Part shown: positions 44,300 to 54,802 of the stretch, piece after piece
Layout of the letters: the number at the start of each line of letters is the position of its first letter
How positions within the stretch are numbered: the first letter of the stretch is position 1
Source of the DNA: Arthrobacter pityocampae
Lineage (GTDB): Bacteria; Actinomycetota; Actinomycetes; Actinomycetales; Micrococcaceae
DNA: 64,000 nt
Assembly (NCBI RefSeq): GCF_002927275.1
Contig: NZ_PRKW01000005.1
Span: forward strand, 124,001-188,000
Direction of reading: 5' to 3'
Position numbers and translations under genes: made by a program
The notes under the pieces: generated by a model
Told to the model about the DNA's origin: nothing
The model's input: the letters and a program-made list of their open reading frames with translations, nothing else
Databases searched by the model: none

Positions 44300-46684
44300 T
44301 TACTTCGCGTCGTCCGGCGAAGATTCGTCGAGCGTCCAGCCGGTGATGGACTCGAGGTCCTTCCCGGCGTCGCGCGTGTACTGCCAGGCCCGCTGCCGCT
44401 GGTCCTGGAGGTCCTGCCGCAGGCGGGCCTGGGTGGCCCCGAGGGTCGGGACGCGGTCGATCAAGTCCATCGCCAGCTGGAACCGGTCGATCTGGTTCAG
44501 CATCGCCATGTCGAACGGCGTCGTGGTGGTCCCCTCCTCTTTGTACCCGCGGACGTGGAGATTCGCATGATTGGTGCGCCGGTAGGTGAGGCGGTGGATC
44601 AGCCAGGGGTAGCCGTGGTAGGCGAAGACCACGGGCTTCGACGTCGTGAACAGGGTGTCGAAGTCGCGGGCCGACAGTCCGTGGGGGTGCTCGGTGCTGT
44701 CCTGCAGGCGCATGAGGTCCACGACGTTGACCACGCGGATCCGCAGCCCGGGGACGGCCGCCTTGAGCAGCCCGGCCGCGGCCACGGCCTCGAGCGTCGG
44801 CACGTCGCCGGCGCAGCCGAGGACGACGTCGGGCTCGACGCCCGGCTCCTCGGACCCGGCGAATTCGAGGATTCCGATGCCCCGCGTCACGTGCAGGCGT
44901 GCGTCCTCGGGCCCGAGCCAGGTGGGCGCCGGCTGCTTGCCGGTGACGATCACATTGATGGTGTCGCGGGTCTGCAGGCAGTGCTCGGTGACCGCGAGCA
45001 TCGTGTTGGCGTCCGGCGGCAGGTACACCCGGATGATGTCCGCCTTCTTGTTCACCACGTGGTCGATGAAGCCGGGGTCCTGGTGGGAGAACCCGTTGTG
45101 GTCCTGCTGCCACACATGGCTGGAGAGCATGTAGTTGAAGGACGCGATCGGCTGGCGCCAGGACAGCGCGCGGTGCACCTTGAGCCATTTCGCGAACTGG
45201 TTGAACATCGAGTCGACGATGTGCACGAACGCCTCGTAGCAGTTGAACACGCCGTGCCGTCCGGTGAGGAGGTACCCCTCGAGCCAGCCCTGGCACAGGT
45301 GTTCACTGAGGACCTCCATCACGCGGCCCGAACGGGCGAGGTGCTCGTCGACGTCCTCGATGCGCGGCTGCCAGGCCTTGTCCGTCACCTCGTACACGGC
45401 GGACAGCCGGTTCGACGCCGTCTCGTCCGGGCCGAACAGCCGGAAGTTGTGGGGGTTCTCCCGGATGACGTCCCGGAGGTAGCCGCCGACGGTCATCATC
45501 GGGCTCGCCTTGCCGGTACCCGGCCGGGAGACCTCGACGGCGTGCTCGGCGTAGGAGGGCAGCACGAGGTCGCGGAGGAGCCACCCGCCGTTGGCGTACG
45601 GCGTCGCGCTCATGCGCAGCGGCCCGTCCGGGGCGAGTGCGGCGATCTCCGGCCGCAGCTCCCCGCTGTCGGTGAAGAGCGACACCGGATCGTAGGACCG
45701 CATCCACTCCTCGAGCTGGCGCAGGTGCTCCTCGTTCTCGTGGATCCCGGACAGCGGCACCTGGTGGGCGCGCCACGTCCCCTCCGAGGGCAGGCCGTCC
45801 ACCACCGCCGGGCCGGTCCAGCCCTTCGGCGAGCGCAGTACGATCATGGGCCACCGCGGGGCGGGGGCCTCCGGTGCCCTGGGTGAGGTGCGGGCCGCCT
45901 CCTGGAGAGCGTGGATGTCGTCGATGCACGCGTCGAGGACGGCGGCGAAGTCCCGGTGGGCATCCTCCGTGGCCGAGGGGTCGGAGACCGTGACGAAGTG
46001 CGGGTCGTAGCCGTAGCCGTACATGAGCTGCCGCAGCTGCTCCTCGGGCATACGGGACAGCACGGTGGGGTTCGCGATCTTGTAGCCGTTGAGGTGCAGG
46101 ATCGGCAGCACGGCGCCGTCCACCGCCGGGTCCACGAAGCTGGACGAATGCCAGCTCGTGGCGAGCGGCCCGGTCTCGGCCTCCCCGTCACCGATGACCG
46201 TCGCGGCGATGAGGTCGGGGTTGTCGAAGACGGCGCCGTAGGCGTGGGCCAGCGCGTAGCCGAGCTCCCCGCCCTCGTGGATGGACCCCGGGGTCTCGGG
46301 TGCCGCATGGGACGGGATGCCACCGGGGTAGCTGAACTGCTTGAAGAGGGCGTTGAGCCCCACACCGTCCCGGCCGATCGCGCTGTACGTCTCGGAGTAC
46401 GTCCCCTCGAGCCAGGCGTTCGCCACGTTCGCGGGGCCGCCGTGGCCAGGGCCCGTGACGAAGAGCACCTCCTGCCGCCGCTCCGCGATGACCCGGTTGA
46501 GGTGCGCGTAGACGAAGTTGAGCCCCGGGGTGGTGCCCCAGTGCCCGAGCAGCCGCGCCTTCACGTCCTCGCCGACGAGCGGGCGGGTCAGCAGGGCGTT
46601 GTCCCGCAGGTAGATCTGGCCCACCGAGATGTAGTTGGCTGCCCGCCACCAGGCGTCCAGTCCCTGGATATCGAGAGTGCTCAT
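44300..46684 (-). CDS. xfp: Xylulose-5-phosphate/fructose-6-phosphate phosphoketolase
   Basis: Splits xylulose 5-P (and often fructose 6-P) with phosphate into acetyl phosphate and a shorter sugar phosphate, using thiamine diphosphate. The 794-residue length is standard. Diagnostic segments are [35 protein letters not shown], the ThDP-binding [18 protein letters not shown], and [21 protein letters not shown]. Acetate kinase and phosphotransacetylase are not in the window. GGAGGCAG precedes the ATG. It stands alone between the SRPBCC gene and ligD. Confidence 0.96.
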   Translation of the reverse strand: MSTLDIQGLDAWWRAANYISVGQIYLRDNALLTRPLVGEDVKARLLGHWGTTPGLNFVYAHLNRVIAERRQEVLFVTGPGHGGPANVANAWLEGTYSETYSAIGRDGVGLNALFKQFSYPGGIPSHAAPETPGSIHEGGELGYALAHAYGAVFDNPDLIAATVIGDGEAETGPLATSWHSSSFVDPAVDGAVLPILHLNGYKIANPTVLSRMPEEQLRQLMYGYGYDPHFVTVSDPSATEDAHRDFAAVLDACIDDIHALQEAARTSPRAPEAPAPRWPMIVLRSPKGWTGPAVVDGLPSEGTWRAHQVPLSGIHENEEHLRQLEEWMRSYDPVSLFTDSGELRPEIAALAPDGPLRMSATPYANGGWLLRDLVLPSYAEHAVEVSRPGTGKASPMMTVGGYLRDVIRENPHNFRLFGPDETASNRLSAVYEVTDKAWQPRIEDVDEHLARSGRVMEVLSEHLCQGWLEGYLLTGRHGVFNCYEAFVHIVDSMFNQFAKWLKVHRALSWRQPIASFNYMLSSHVWQQDHNGFSHQDPGFIDHVVNKKADIIRVYLPPDANTMLAVTEHCLQTRDTINVIVTGKQPAPTWLGPEDARLHVTRGIGILEFAGSEEPGVEPDVVLGCAGDVPTLEAVAAAGLLKAAVPGLRIRVVNVVDLMRLQDSTEHPHGLSARDFDTLFTTSKPVVFAYHGYPWLIHRLTYRRTNHANLHVRGYKEEGTTTTPFDMAMLNQIDRFQLAMDLIDRVPTLGATQARLRQDLQDQRQRAWQYTRDAGKDLESITGWTLDESSPDDAK

Positions 46685-46720
46685 ATCTGCCTCCTTGGGT
46701 GCTGCGTGGAATCGGTCGGT

Positions 46721-49228
46721 TCAGGGTTCGACGACGACGTCGGACGGTGACTTGTCGGGGCGCCAGCCGCGCCAGACGGCGTGCCGGAGGCGGCCGGCGC
46801 CGGTGTGCCCGCTGTACTGGACCTCGCCCACGAGGGCGGGCCGGACCCAGTGGGCGTCGGAGGCGTCGGCGTCGGGGACGTCGGCGAGAGGGGCGGTCCT
46901 GCGGGCCAGGTCCTTCAGGCGGGTGCCCGCCTCCGCGAGGTCGCGTTCGGTCAGCCCCGATCCCACGCGGCCCACGTAGCGCAGGTCCGCACCGTCGGGT
47001 ACGGCGACGAGCAGGGACCCCACCGTCGCCGCCCGGCTGCCCCGGCCGGGACGCCAGCCCACCACCACGACCTCCTGCGTCCGCAGGTGCTTGATCTTCA
47101 CCCAGGACGCCGATCGCGCGCCGGGCTGGTAGTCGCTCGCCAGGCGTTTGGCCATGATGCCTTCCAGCCCGAGCCGGCGGCTCGCCTCGACCGCCTCCCG
47201 GAGCGTGGCATCGAGCGCCGGCGGGACCTGCACGTGCCCGTCCCCGGCGTCGTCGACGGCCCTCCCGAGCAGTTCGCGGCGCTGCCGGTACTCGAGGCCC
47301 GTGAGGTCGTGGCCGTCGAGGTCCAGCAGGTCGAACAGCATGAGGCGCACCGGCGTGGTGGCCTGCGCGGCCTCGATCTCCGCGCCATCGGTCAGCTTCA
47401 TGCGGGTCTGCAGGAGCCCGAAGTCGGGGCGGCCCCTGGCGTTCAGGGCGACGATCTCGCCGTCGAGCACCGCGCTGTCCGCGCTGAGGTGCTCGGCGAG
47501 GTCCCCGAGCTCCGGGTAGGTGGTCGTGGTGTCCGCGCCGTTGCGGCTGAGCAGCCGGACCGTGCCGTCCCGGACGACGGCGATGCAGCGGATGCCGTCC
47601 CACTTCATCTCGTAGGCCCAGTCCTCGGGATCAGGGATGGCGTTCTCGGAGCCGAGGGTGGCCAGCATGGGCCGCAGGGGCGTCAGGTCGGCGCGTGCGG
47701 GATCGGGGGTGGAGCCGGACGGCGGGCGGTCCTCCGGTACCTCGGTACTGTCCTGGCCCGGTGCCTGCCCCACCTCCGCGCCGGCGTCCTGCCGGGGTAC
47801 GGGCTGCTCCTTCATCAGATGCATCAGCCAGTTGCTCCTGCCGCCCGCGCCGGCACCCGTGTTGATGAGCGCGTAGCGGCGGGTCGCGGCACCCCCCCGG
47901 GCGAGCCCTCCGTCAAGCTTCCCGTGAAGCGTGCAGATGACCTCCTTGCCGTCCCGCCACTTCTCCAGCTCGTAGGTCCCGGCGTCCCAGATGGACATCT
48001 CACCCGCGCCGTATTCCCCCTTGGGAATACTCCCCTCGAAGGAGGCGTAGTCGAGGGGATGGTCCTCGGTCTGCACGGCCAGGTGGTTCCTGTCCGGCGT
48101 GAGCGGCGGGCCCTTCGGGACGGCCCAGGAGACGAGGACGCCCTCGCGCTCCAGGCGGACGTCGTAGTGCAGCCGCCGCGCATGGTGCTCCTGGATCACG
48201 AAGCTGTTGCCGCCCGTCGGCCCCACCGCCGCGGGCACCGGTTCGGGGGTCTTCGACGCGTCCCGCATGGACCGGTAGGTCGAGAGCCGGTCCGTGCCGG
48301 CAGGCCCGCCGTCCCTGTCCGGGGGAAGAGGCTGCGTCGCCGGGGCCAGGACGTCCCCCAGGTCCGCGACCCGCTGCAGCACGTCCCGGTAGTCGAGGTG
48401 CTGCAGACCCTCGGAGCCGAGCTCCTCCCAGGTGCGCGGCGCGGCGACGGTCGGCTCGAAGAGCCCGCGCAGCGAGTAGGGGCTCACCGTCGTCTTGTTC
48501 GCGTTGTTCTGGCTCCAGTCCACGAGCACCTTGCCGGGGCGGAGCGCCTTCCTCATACCGCTGACGGCCAGATCGGGGTGGTCGGCCTCGAGGGCGCGGG
48601 CGAGTTCGTGGGCGACGGCGGACACCTGCTCGGAGGTCTGCCGGCCGTCGAGCGCGCAGTAGAGATGGATGCCCTTGGATCCGCTGGTGACGGGGAAGGG
48701 TTCCAGCCCCATGCCCTGGAGGATGGGCCGGGCGAGCCGGGCCACGGCCGCGCATTCCGCCAGTCCGGCGCCGTTCCCGGGATCGAGGTCCAGGACGAGG
48801 CGGTCGGGGTTCGCGGGGGCGCCGTCCGCGGCGAAGCGCCACTGGGGGACGTGGAGTTCGAGAGCGGAGATCTGCCCCAGCCAGGTGAGCGTGGCGAGGT
48901 CGTCGACCGTCGGGTAGACGTTGGTGTGGTCCTTGTGCCTGATCGCGTTCCGTGGGACCCAGACCGGTGCGTTGTCGTCGATGTTCTTCTGGAAGAACAC
49001 CTCCCCCGGGTGCCCGGGCGTGCCGACCCCGTGCACCCAGCGCTTGCGGGTGACCGGTCGGCGGGCCGCATGGCGGATCAGGTGGGGTGCCACGGCCGCG
49101 TAGTAGGCGAGGACCTCGGCCTTGGTGGTGCCGGTGGCGGGATACAGCACCTTGTCCAGGCTGGAGAGGCGCAGCGTGTGACCGTCGACGGTGACGGTCT
49201 GCTGCCCTGCGGAGCGGGGAGGGGCCAT
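46721..49228 (-). CDS. ligD: ATP-dependent DNA ligase LigD (POL-PE-LIG)
   Basis: The multifunctional ligase of bacterial non-homologous end joining. Three domains are in mycobacterial order. Polymerase/primase is at about 10-285, with LVLDLDPG carrying the metal Asp pair and SGSKGIHLYCAL. 3'-phosphoesterase is at about 330-455, with FVIQEHHARRLHYDVRLE. Ligase is at about 515-835, with the adenylated Lys in YEMKWDGIRC. An acidic linker (about 465-510) separates PE from LIG. An upstream GTG (49234) is an alternative start. ku is 640 bases away on the other strand. Confidence 0.96.
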   Translation of the reverse strand: MAPPRSAGQQTVTVDGHTLRLSSLDKVLYPATGTTKAEVLAYYAAVAPHLIRHAARRPVTRKRWVHGVGTPGHPGEVFFQKNIDDNAPVWVPRNAIRHKDHTNVYPTVDDLATLTWLGQISALELHVPQWRFAADGAPANPDRLVLDLDPGNGAGLAECAAVARLARPILQGMGLEPFPVTSGSKGIHLYCALDGRQTSEQVSAVAHELARALEADHPDLAVSGMRKALRPGKVLVDWSQNNANKTTVSPYSLRGLFEPTVAAPRTWEELGSEGLQHLDYRDVLQRVADLGDVLAPATQPLPPDRDGGPAGTDRLSTYRSMRDASKTPEPVPAAVGPTGGNSFVIQEHHARRLHYDVRLEREGVLVSWAVPKGPPLTPDRNHLAVQTEDHPLDYASFEGSIPKGEYGAGEMSIWDAGTYELEKWRDGKEVICTLHGKLDGGLARGGAATRRYALINTGAGAGGRSNWLMHLMKEQPVPRQDAGAEVGQAPGQDSTEVPEDRPPSGSTPDPARADLTPLRPMLATLGSENAIPDPEDWAYEMKWDGIRCIAVVRDGTVRLLSRNGADTTTTYPELGDLAEHLSADSAVLDGEIVALNARGRPDFGLLQTRMKLTDGAEIEAAQATTPVRLMLFDLLDLDGHDLTGLEYRQRRELLGRAVDDAGDGHVQVPPALDATLREAVEASRRLGLEGIMAKRLASDYQPGARSASWVKIKHLRTQEVVVVGWRPGRGSRAATVGSLLVAVPDGADLRYVGRVGSGLTERDLAEAGTRLKDLARRTAPLADVPDADASDAHWVRPALVGEVQYSGHTGAGRLRHAVWRGWRPDKSPSDVVVEP

Positions 49229-49279
49229 TCCCACAGTCTTGACCGGATGCGCGCCGTATTCCAGTCCCTGCGCCCGGGG

Positions 49280-49302
49280 ACCCCACGGGGGGTCCGTGGG
49301 GT
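49280..49302 (-). terminator. Perfect hairpin between the AHSA1-like gene and ligD
   Basis: ACCCCACGG-GGGGT-CCGTGGGGT, a 9-bp perfect stem three bases beyond the AHSA1-like stop. There is no T-run, so termination is possible but not certain. Confidence 0.45.
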
Positions 49303-49304
49303 AG

Positions 49305-49799
49305 TCAGTCCCCGAACTGCCGGCGGTACCGGGCCACGTAGGTGTCCCATACCGCCGGGTCCTGTCCGAGGCTGCGCTTGTTGAGGAAGTCGTCGAGACC
49401 GGCGATGGTCAGGTGCCAGCCGGCCGCCATGGTGGCCGAGTGGCGGGGGCTGCCCGGGGTGAGGAACAGCACCAGCTGCGTGCCGTTCTCCGCCGTCCGC
49501 GTGAGCTCCCAGCGCAGGGCGTCCCGTTCCCAGGTGTAGGCCAGCACCGAGGGCCGCTCGGCCTCCAGCACCGTTCCGCGCAGGGGCTTCTGGTCGGCGA
49601 AGCGGAAGAGGATCTCCTCGTCCTTGCGCGGCTCGAACTCCATCTCGCACGGGAACCAGTACTTCAGCTTCTCCACCTCGGTGAGGTGCTTCCACAGCAC
49701 GGTGGGCGGGAACGCGAACTGGAACTCCAGGCGCAGCACGGTCGCGCCGTCGTCGCTGGTGGTCTTGCTGACGATGGGCTCTACGGTCTCGGAAGTCAC
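49305..49799 (-). CDS. AHSA1-like SRPBCC protein
   Basis: A 164-residue SRPBCC protein of the activator-of-Hsp90-ATPase-homologue group. FQFAFPPTVLWKHLTEVEKLKYWFPCEMEF is the typical first strand-helix with W-x-x-x-W-F-P. GWHLTIAGLDDFLNKRSL is the C-terminal helix. The GTG start lies 69 bases from the divergent ku start. Bacterial members have no fixed function. Its place between ligD and ku may be chance or may reflect shared regulation. Confidence 0.82.
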   Translation of the reverse strand: MTSETVEPIVSKTTSDDGATVLRLEFQFAFPPTVLWKHLTEVEKLKYWFPCEMEFEPRKDEEILFRFADQKPLRGTVLEAERPSVLAYTWERDALRWELTRTAENGTQLVLFLTPGSPRHSATMAAGWHLTIAGLDDFLNKRSLGQDPAVWDTYVARYRRQFGD

Positions 49800-49868
49800 C
49801 CCTCAAGTCTAGGGGTGGACGGGGGGCATGCTCTGGCCCGGTAAGCCTGCTTGGTGTTCACTGGTCCC

Positions 49869-50708
49869 ATGAGAGCCATCTGGAAGGGTGCCGTCGCGTT
49901 CGGCCTGGTGAACGTGCCGGTCAAGGTCTACAGCGCCACGGAGGATCACGACGTCTCCTTGCACCAGGTGCACGACGAGGACGGCGGCCGCATCCGCTAC
50001 CAGCGGCGCTGCGAGGTGTGCGGCGAGGTGGTGGACTTCAAGCACATCGACAAGGCGTTCGACGACGGCGAGCACACCGTGGTGCTGACGGACGAGGATC
50101 TCGCCGCCCTGCCGGTCGAGAGGAGCCGGGAGATCGAGGTGGTCGAGTTCGTTCCGAGCGACCAGATCGATCCGATTATGCTCGACCGCGCATACTTCCT
50201 GGAGCCCGACAGCACCTCGACCAAGGCCTATGTGCTGCTGCGGCGCACGCTCGAGGAGACGGACCGCACCGCGATCGTCCAGTTCTCCCTGCGCCAGAAG
50301 AGCCGCCTGGCGGCCCTGCGCGTACGGGGCGACGTCCTGATGCTGCAGACGCTCCTGTGGGACGACGAGGTGCGGGAGCCGTCCTTCCCGTCCCTCGAGG
50401 AGAAGGTGCGGATCTCGGCCAAGGAGCGGGAGATGTCGGCCGCCCTCGTCGACTCCTTCTCCACCGACTTCGATCCGGAGAACTTCACCGACGAGTACCA
50501 GGTGCAGCTGCGCACCCTGATCGAGGCGAAGATCGAGAAGGGGGACACCCTCGACACCGAGGAGACGTTCGGCGGCGCCAAGGGCGACGACGACGGCGAC
50601 AACGTGCTGGACCTGATGGAGGCCCTGCGGCGCAGCGTCGAGAAGAACCGCGAGAAGAAGGCCGGGTCCGCGAAGGACGCCGGTTCCTCCAGGAAGAAGG
50701 GTGCGTGA
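49869..50708 (+). CDS. ku: Non-homologous end-joining protein Ku
   Basis: Ku binds broken DNA ends and recruits LigD. The 279-residue product begins MRAIWKGAVAFGLVNVPVKVYSATEDHDVSLHQVH and has RCEVCGEVVDFKHI and LDRAYFLEPD, all conserved in bacterial Ku. The C-terminal tail is Lys/Arg/Ser/Gly-rich (NREKKAGSAKDAGSSRKKG), like the extended DNA-binding tails of other Ku proteins. The ATG at 49869 was chosen as the conserved start. Its stop shares a base with the next gene's ATG (TGATG), so translation is coupled. Confidence 0.96.
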   Translation: MRAIWKGAVAFGLVNVPVKVYSATEDHDVSLHQVHDEDGGRIRYQRRCEVCGEVVDFKHIDKAFDDGEHTVVLTDEDLAALPVERSREIEVVEFVPSDQIDPIMLDRAYFLEPDSTSTKAYVLLRRTLEETDRTAIVQFSLRQKSRLAALRVRGDVLMLQTLLWDDEVREPSFPSLEEKVRISAKEREMSAALVDSFSTDFDPENFTDEYQVQLRTLIEAKIEKGDTLDTEETFGGAKGDDDGDNVLDLMEALRRSVEKNREKKAGSAKDAGSSRKKGA

Positions 50709-50962
50709 TGGGTTTCTTCACGGACAGCCTCGGCCGCCAGACGGTCGCCCAGAAGCCGAACGCCCCCATCCTCGGGTGGGCGGCGCTCGGCGCGGCGTCG
50801 TTCATGGCGCTCGATGAGCAGAACCGCCAGCGCCTGCGCCGGGCAAGCGACGCGTGCCTGGCCGTCTGGGCCGTACTCGAGGTCGTGTCCGGCCGGAGCG
50901 GCTTCCGCCGCAGTGCCGGCGCCCTGACGCTCTCCTGGCTGTGGCGGCGCGCGAACGCCTGA
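50708..50962 (+). CDS. Small uncharacterised protein coupled to ku
   Basis: An 84-residue protein, MGFFTDSLGRQ..., with a mildly hydrophobic stretch (NAPILGWAALGAASFMALD, about 18-36) and a basic second half (NRQRLRRAS, SGRSGFRRSAG, LWRRANA). I recognise no family. It starts at an ATG overlapping the ku stop by one base, so its expression must follow ku. That link suggests, but does not prove, a part in end joining. It ends one base from the convergent nhaA stop. Confidence 0.65.
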   Translation: MGFFTDSLGRQTVAQKPNAPILGWAALGAASFMALDEQNRQRLRRASDACLAVWAVLEVVSGRSGFRRSAGALTLSWLWRRANA

Positions 50963-50963
50963 C

Positions 50964-52382
50964 CTAGCGCCGCTCGAAGACGTCGGGGACGCCGTCGTTG
51001 TCGGCGTCGATCGTCTCCTGTTCCTCGATCTCGCGGTACCGCTTGTTCCGGCGGCGCAGCAGCACGGCGGCGGCCAGCGCGGCGATCATCGAGCCGGCGA
51101 GGATGGCGACCTTCGCGTGGTCGTCCTCGGGGGTGCCCTGGCCGAAGCCGAGTTCGCTGATGAGCAGCGACACCGTGAAGCCGACGCCCGCCAGCAGGGC
51201 GACGCCGATGATGTCCACCCAGGCGAGATCGGGGTCCAGGCTCGCCCTGGTGGTCTTCGTGACGGCGAGGGTGGCCAGCAGGATTCCCACGGGCTTGCCG
51301 ATGACGAGTGCCACCATGATGCCCACGGCGATGGGATCGGTGACGGCACTCACGAGTCCCTCGAGCCCGCCGATGGCCACCCCTGCGGAGAAGAAGGCGA
51401 AGACCGGGACGGCGAAGCCCGCGGACAGCGGGCGGATGCGGTGTTCGAGGGTATCGGCCAGCCCGTCGGGCTGCACGTCGTGCGCCTTGCCCGGCCCGTC
51501 CGCCGGCTCGGTGTCCACGGCCTGCGCCGGATCGTCGAGGTCGGACGCCGTCACGCCGCGCGGCAGTACGGGGATGGCGAAGCCGAGCAGGACGCCCGCG
51601 ACGGTGGCGTGCACCCCCGAGTCGTGGACCAGGGCCCAGACGACGAACCCGAGCGGGAGCAGGATCAGCCACGGGGCCCAGGCCCGGCGCTGGAAGAAGG
51701 TGGGGAAGCGCTGCGCGAGGAAGGCGTAGGCCGCGAGCGGGACGATCGCGATCAGCAGGGGCGGGACGGAGATGTCCTCGGTGTAGAAGAACGCGATGAT
51801 GCTGATGGCCAGGAGGTCGTCCACGACGGCGAGCGTCAGCAGGAAGATGCGCAGCGAGCTCGGCAGGGAGGAGCCGACGACGGCGAGGACGGCCACGGCG
51901 AAGGCGATGTCCGTGGCCGTGGGGATCGCCCAGCCGCGCAGGGCCTCGGGTCCTGCACTCAGCGTGATCGCGACGTACACCAGGGCGGGCACGACGACCC
52001 CGCCGATCGCTGCGGCGACGGGCACGATCGCGCGGTCGAACTTGCGCAGGTCACCGGCGACGAATTCGCGTTTCAGCTCGAGTCCGGCGAGGAAGAAGAA
52101 GATGGCGAGGAGGCCGTCCGCGGCCCAGGCCCCGACGCTCAGCTCGAGGTGCCAGGGCTCGTAGCCGAACCGGAAGTCACGGACGGCGAAGTAGGTGTCC
52201 GCCGCGGGTGAGTTGGCCAGGACGAGCGCGAGGACCGTGGCGAGGAGGAGCAGCCCTCCGCCGACGGTCTCCTTGCGCAGGATGCCGGAGATGCGCAGGT
52301 GCTCGGGGTAGCTGCTGCGGCCGAAGACCGTGGCGCCGTGGGGTGTTCCGGGCGGGCCGGAGGGAGTGGAGGGGGAGGTCAT
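50964..52382 (-). CDS. nhaA: Na+/H+ antiporter NhaA
   Basis: Sodium/proton antiporter for pH and salt homeostasis. The 472-residue product has about 12 membrane helices. [17 protein letters not shown] is present, as are [17 protein letters not shown] and [17 protein letters not shown] with the paired Asp of the ion site. A hydrophilic loop (about 275-315) is inserted in the middle. The C-terminus is unusual: after the last helix comes a charged tail ending [15 protein letters not shown], with DADNDGVPD matching a thrombospondin-type-3-like calcium loop. Confidence 0.94.
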   Translation of the reverse strand: MTSPSTPSGPPGTPHGATVFGRSSYPEHLRISGILRKETVGGGLLLLATVLALVLANSPAADTYFAVRDFRFGYEPWHLELSVGAWAADGLLAIFFFLAGLELKREFVAGDLRKFDRAIVPVAAAIGGVVVPALVYVAITLSAGPEALRGWAIPTATDIAFAVAVLAVVGSSLPSSLRIFLLTLAVVDDLLAISIIAFFYTEDISVPPLLIAIVPLAAYAFLAQRFPTFFQRRAWAPWLILLPLGFVVWALVHDSGVHATVAGVLLGFAIPVLPRGVTASDLDDPAQAVDTEPADGPGKAHDVQPDGLADTLEHRIRPLSAGFAVPVFAFFSAGVAIGGLEGLVSAVTDPIAVGIMVALVIGKPVGILLATLAVTKTTRASLDPDLAWVDIIGVALLAGVGFTVSLLISELGFGQGTPEDDHAKVAILAGSMIAALAAAVLLRRRNKRYREIEEQETIDADNDGVPDVFERR

Positions 52383-52514
52383 GGGTTCCTGGGGATCGGG
52401 CTCGCTCGTATGAGCGCCGACCAGACTTCCCGGCTCACCAAGACTCCCAGCGTAGCGTGCGGGCCGGACGGTCCGCGAACAATGACGCCGCGCAGCAGGC
52501 CTTGCGCTGCGCGC

Positions 52515-53219
52515 TCAGACGAGGGAGCTGAAGAGCTCGGCCTTGGCCGTCGGTCCCGCCACGATGATCTCGTCGTCGTCGTAGAGGGTCGTCGAGGCCG
52601 TGGTGTAGTCCCAAGTGCCTCCCCTGCGCTTCACGGCCACGACGGTCACGCCGTGCCTGGCGCGGATGCCTGACGTGCCGAGATCGCGATCCCAGTACTG
52701 GCGCGGCGGACGGGTCTTGACCATGGCGAAGTTGTCCTCGAACTCCACGTAGTCGAGCATCGCCCCCCGGACCAGGTGGGCCACGCGCTTGCCCATGTCG
52801 TGTTCGGGCCGGATCACCCGCTCCACCCCCAGCTGCGAGAGGATCTGCGCGTGCGGCTCGCTGATGGCCTTCGCCCAGATGGTCGGCCGTTCGAAGCGCA
52901 GCAGGATCGAGGTGGTCAGGATGCTCGCCTCGAGATCGCTGCCGATCCCCACCACCACGCGGTCGAAGTCCGGCAGCGACAACTGACGCAGGGCCTCCTC
53001 CTTCGTGGTGTCGGCCCGCACCACGTGCGTGAGCCGGCCGTTGTAGGACTGGACGACATCCTCGTCGTCGTCGATCCCGAGCACCTCCGTCCCGGCCTCC
53101 TCCAGTTCGAGGGCGAGGGCTCCGCCGAACCGGCCGAGGCCGATGACGGCGACGGAGTCCGCGGCGGCGACGGCGTCGGCATCGGTGGGCTTGGAGGAGA
53201 ACATGCGTTGCCTAGCCAA
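52515..53219 (-). CDS. trkA: Trk/Ktr-type K+ uptake regulatory subunit TrkA
   Basis: A 234-residue cytoplasmic RCK protein that gates the TrkH channel. The N-terminal Rossmann domain has VAVIGLGRFGGALALELEEAG (GxGxxG-type), and DRVVVGIGSDLEAS follows. The C-terminal TrkA_C domain ends LYDDDEIIVAGPT. TTG at 53219 was preferred, since AAGGAAAGG lies eight bases upstream and it overlaps trkH by 8 bases; an ATG at 53204 is the alternative. It is coupled to trkH. Confidence 0.92.
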   Translation of the reverse strand: MARQRMFSSKPTDADAVAAADSVAVIGLGRFGGALALELEEAGTEVLGIDDDEDVVQSYNGRLTHVVRADTTKEEALRQLSLPDFDRVVVGIGSDLEASILTTSILLRFERPTIWAKAISEPHAQILSQLGVERVIRPEHDMGKRVAHLVRGAMLDYVEFEDNFAMVKTRPPRQYWDRDLGTSGIRARHGVTVVAVKRRGGTWDYTTASTTLYDDDEIIVAGPTAKAELFSSLV

Positions 53220-54696
53220 TGAGGGGCCTTTCCTTCGGGTACTCGTAGTAAAGGGGTTTGGAGCGCAACGCCAGCGCGGAGGCGAGGGTGACCGGGCCGA
53301 GCCGTCCCGCGAACATCACGAGGATCAGGACCACCTGGCCCGCGGGCGGGATCCCGGCCGTGATGCCCGTGGAGAGGCCGACCGTCGCGAAGGCGGAGAT
53401 GACCTCGAAGAGGACCCGGTCGAGGCCGAAGTCGGTGGTGACCATGAGGAACATCGTCGCGCAGGTCACGAGGCCGACGGCGAGCAGGACGATCGAGATG
53501 GCCTGCCGGTGCGTGGAACGGGGCAGGCGCTTCCCGAAGACGTTGACGGCGGTGCCTCCGCTGATCTCGGTGTAGAGGATGAAGAACAGCACGCCGAACG
53601 TGGTGATCTTCAGGCCGCCGGCCGTTCCGGCGGGACCGCCCCCGATGAACATCAGCACGTCCATGGCCAGGAGGGTGACCGGGTCCAGCTGCGCTAAGTC
53701 GACGCTGTTGAAGCCGGCGGTGCGCGTCATCACCGACTGGAAGAAACCGGCGAGGATCCGCTCCCCGGGTCTCAGGGCGCCGAGGGTCGCCGGGTTGGAC
53801 CATTCGACGAGGGTGATGAAGACGGTCCCGAGGACCAGGAGCAGCAGCGTGCCACTGAGGACCAGCTTGGTGGTCATGTGCCATTTCCGGGGGTAGCGGT
53901 AGTGGCGGCGCAGTTCGAAGAGGACCGGGAAGCCCAGTCCGCCGATGATGACGGCGGCGCTGATCGGCAGGCAGATCCAGGGGTCTCCCACGAACCCGAT
54001 CAGGTTGTCGCTGAACAGTGCGAACCCGGCGTTGTTGAAGGCGGACACCGCGTGGAAGATCCCGAGCCACGCTGCATCGCCGACGCCATTGCCGTAGTGC
54101 AGCCAGAAGCGCGTGGTGAGCAGCACCGCCGTCGCGGACTCCACGATCAGGGTGATGAGCAGGACCCCGAGGAGCACGCGCCGGACGTCGCCGAAACCGA
54201 CGCTCTTGGTCTCCGCCGCGGTCGAGATCCGTGAGCGGAGTCCCATCCGGCGGGCCAGGAAAACTCCGAGGAGGGAGGCGAAGGACATGATGCCGAATCC
54301 GCCGACCTGGATCAGGCCCAGGATGATGACGTGGCCGGCACCCGTCCAGTAGACCGGGGTGTCGACGACGATCAGGCCGGTCACGCAGACCGCGGAGGTG
54401 GCCGTGAAGAGCGCCTCGAGGAATGTGGCGCCTCCGTCGCCGACCTTCGAGCTCGGGAGCATCAGGAGTGCGGTGCCGGCGAGGATCGCTGCGGCGAAGC
54501 CCAGCGCGATCACCTGGGCGGGGTGGCGGGGACCGAGCCGTTCCAGCCAGAGGGCGGCAGCGGGCGCCGCGCGGCGCAGGCGGGCGGCCACCGAGGTACG
54601 GAACTCCCGGAGCGGCGCGGTACGTGACGTGATGGGGATGCGCCTGACCTTCGGGGACGGACCGGCGCGGACGGTCCGCGCCAGTCGTCCAGTCAA
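53212..54696 (-). CDS. trkH: Potassium transporter TrkH/KtrB
   Basis: The K+-translocating subunit, 494 residues with about ten helices and four pore-loop motifs: TSAVCVTGL, SAFNNAGFAL, TAGFNSVDL and FATVGLSTG, each giving a selectivity Gly. The N-terminus before the first helix is about 45 basic residues. The true start is uncertain: TTG at 54696 gives the full frame, and a GTG about 35 codons later (RTSVAARL) is possible. It is translated with trkA by overlap. Confidence 0.93.
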   Translation of the reverse strand: MTGRLARTVRAGPSPKVRRIPITSRTAPLREFRTSVAARLRRAAPAAALWLERLGPRHPAQVIALGFAAAILAGTALLMLPSSKVGDGGATFLEALFTATSAVCVTGLIVVDTPVYWTGAGHVIILGLIQVGGFGIMSFASLLGVFLARRMGLRSRISTAAETKSVGFGDVRRVLLGVLLITLIVESATAVLLTTRFWLHYGNGVGDAAWLGIFHAVSAFNNAGFALFSDNLIGFVGDPWICLPISAAVIIGGLGFPVLFELRRHYRYPRKWHMTTKLVLSGTLLLLVLGTVFITLVEWSNPATLGALRPGERILAGFFQSVMTRTAGFNSVDLAQLDPVTLLAMDVLMFIGGGPAGTAGGLKITTFGVLFFILYTEISGGTAVNVFGKRLPRSTHRQAISIVLLAVGLVTCATMFLMVTTDFGLDRVLFEVISAFATVGLSTGITAGIPPAGQVVLILVMFAGRLGPVTLASALALRSKPLYYEYPKERPLIG

Positions 54697-54802
54697 CCCG
54701 ACGATCAGCCGCCGGGACGGCCTCTTTATGCTTTCTTGATGCGTCCCGGGCGAGAGAGCCTTGGTCCCGTGGCAGCCCCGGCAGGTCGGCGGCAGTCCCC
54801 GG

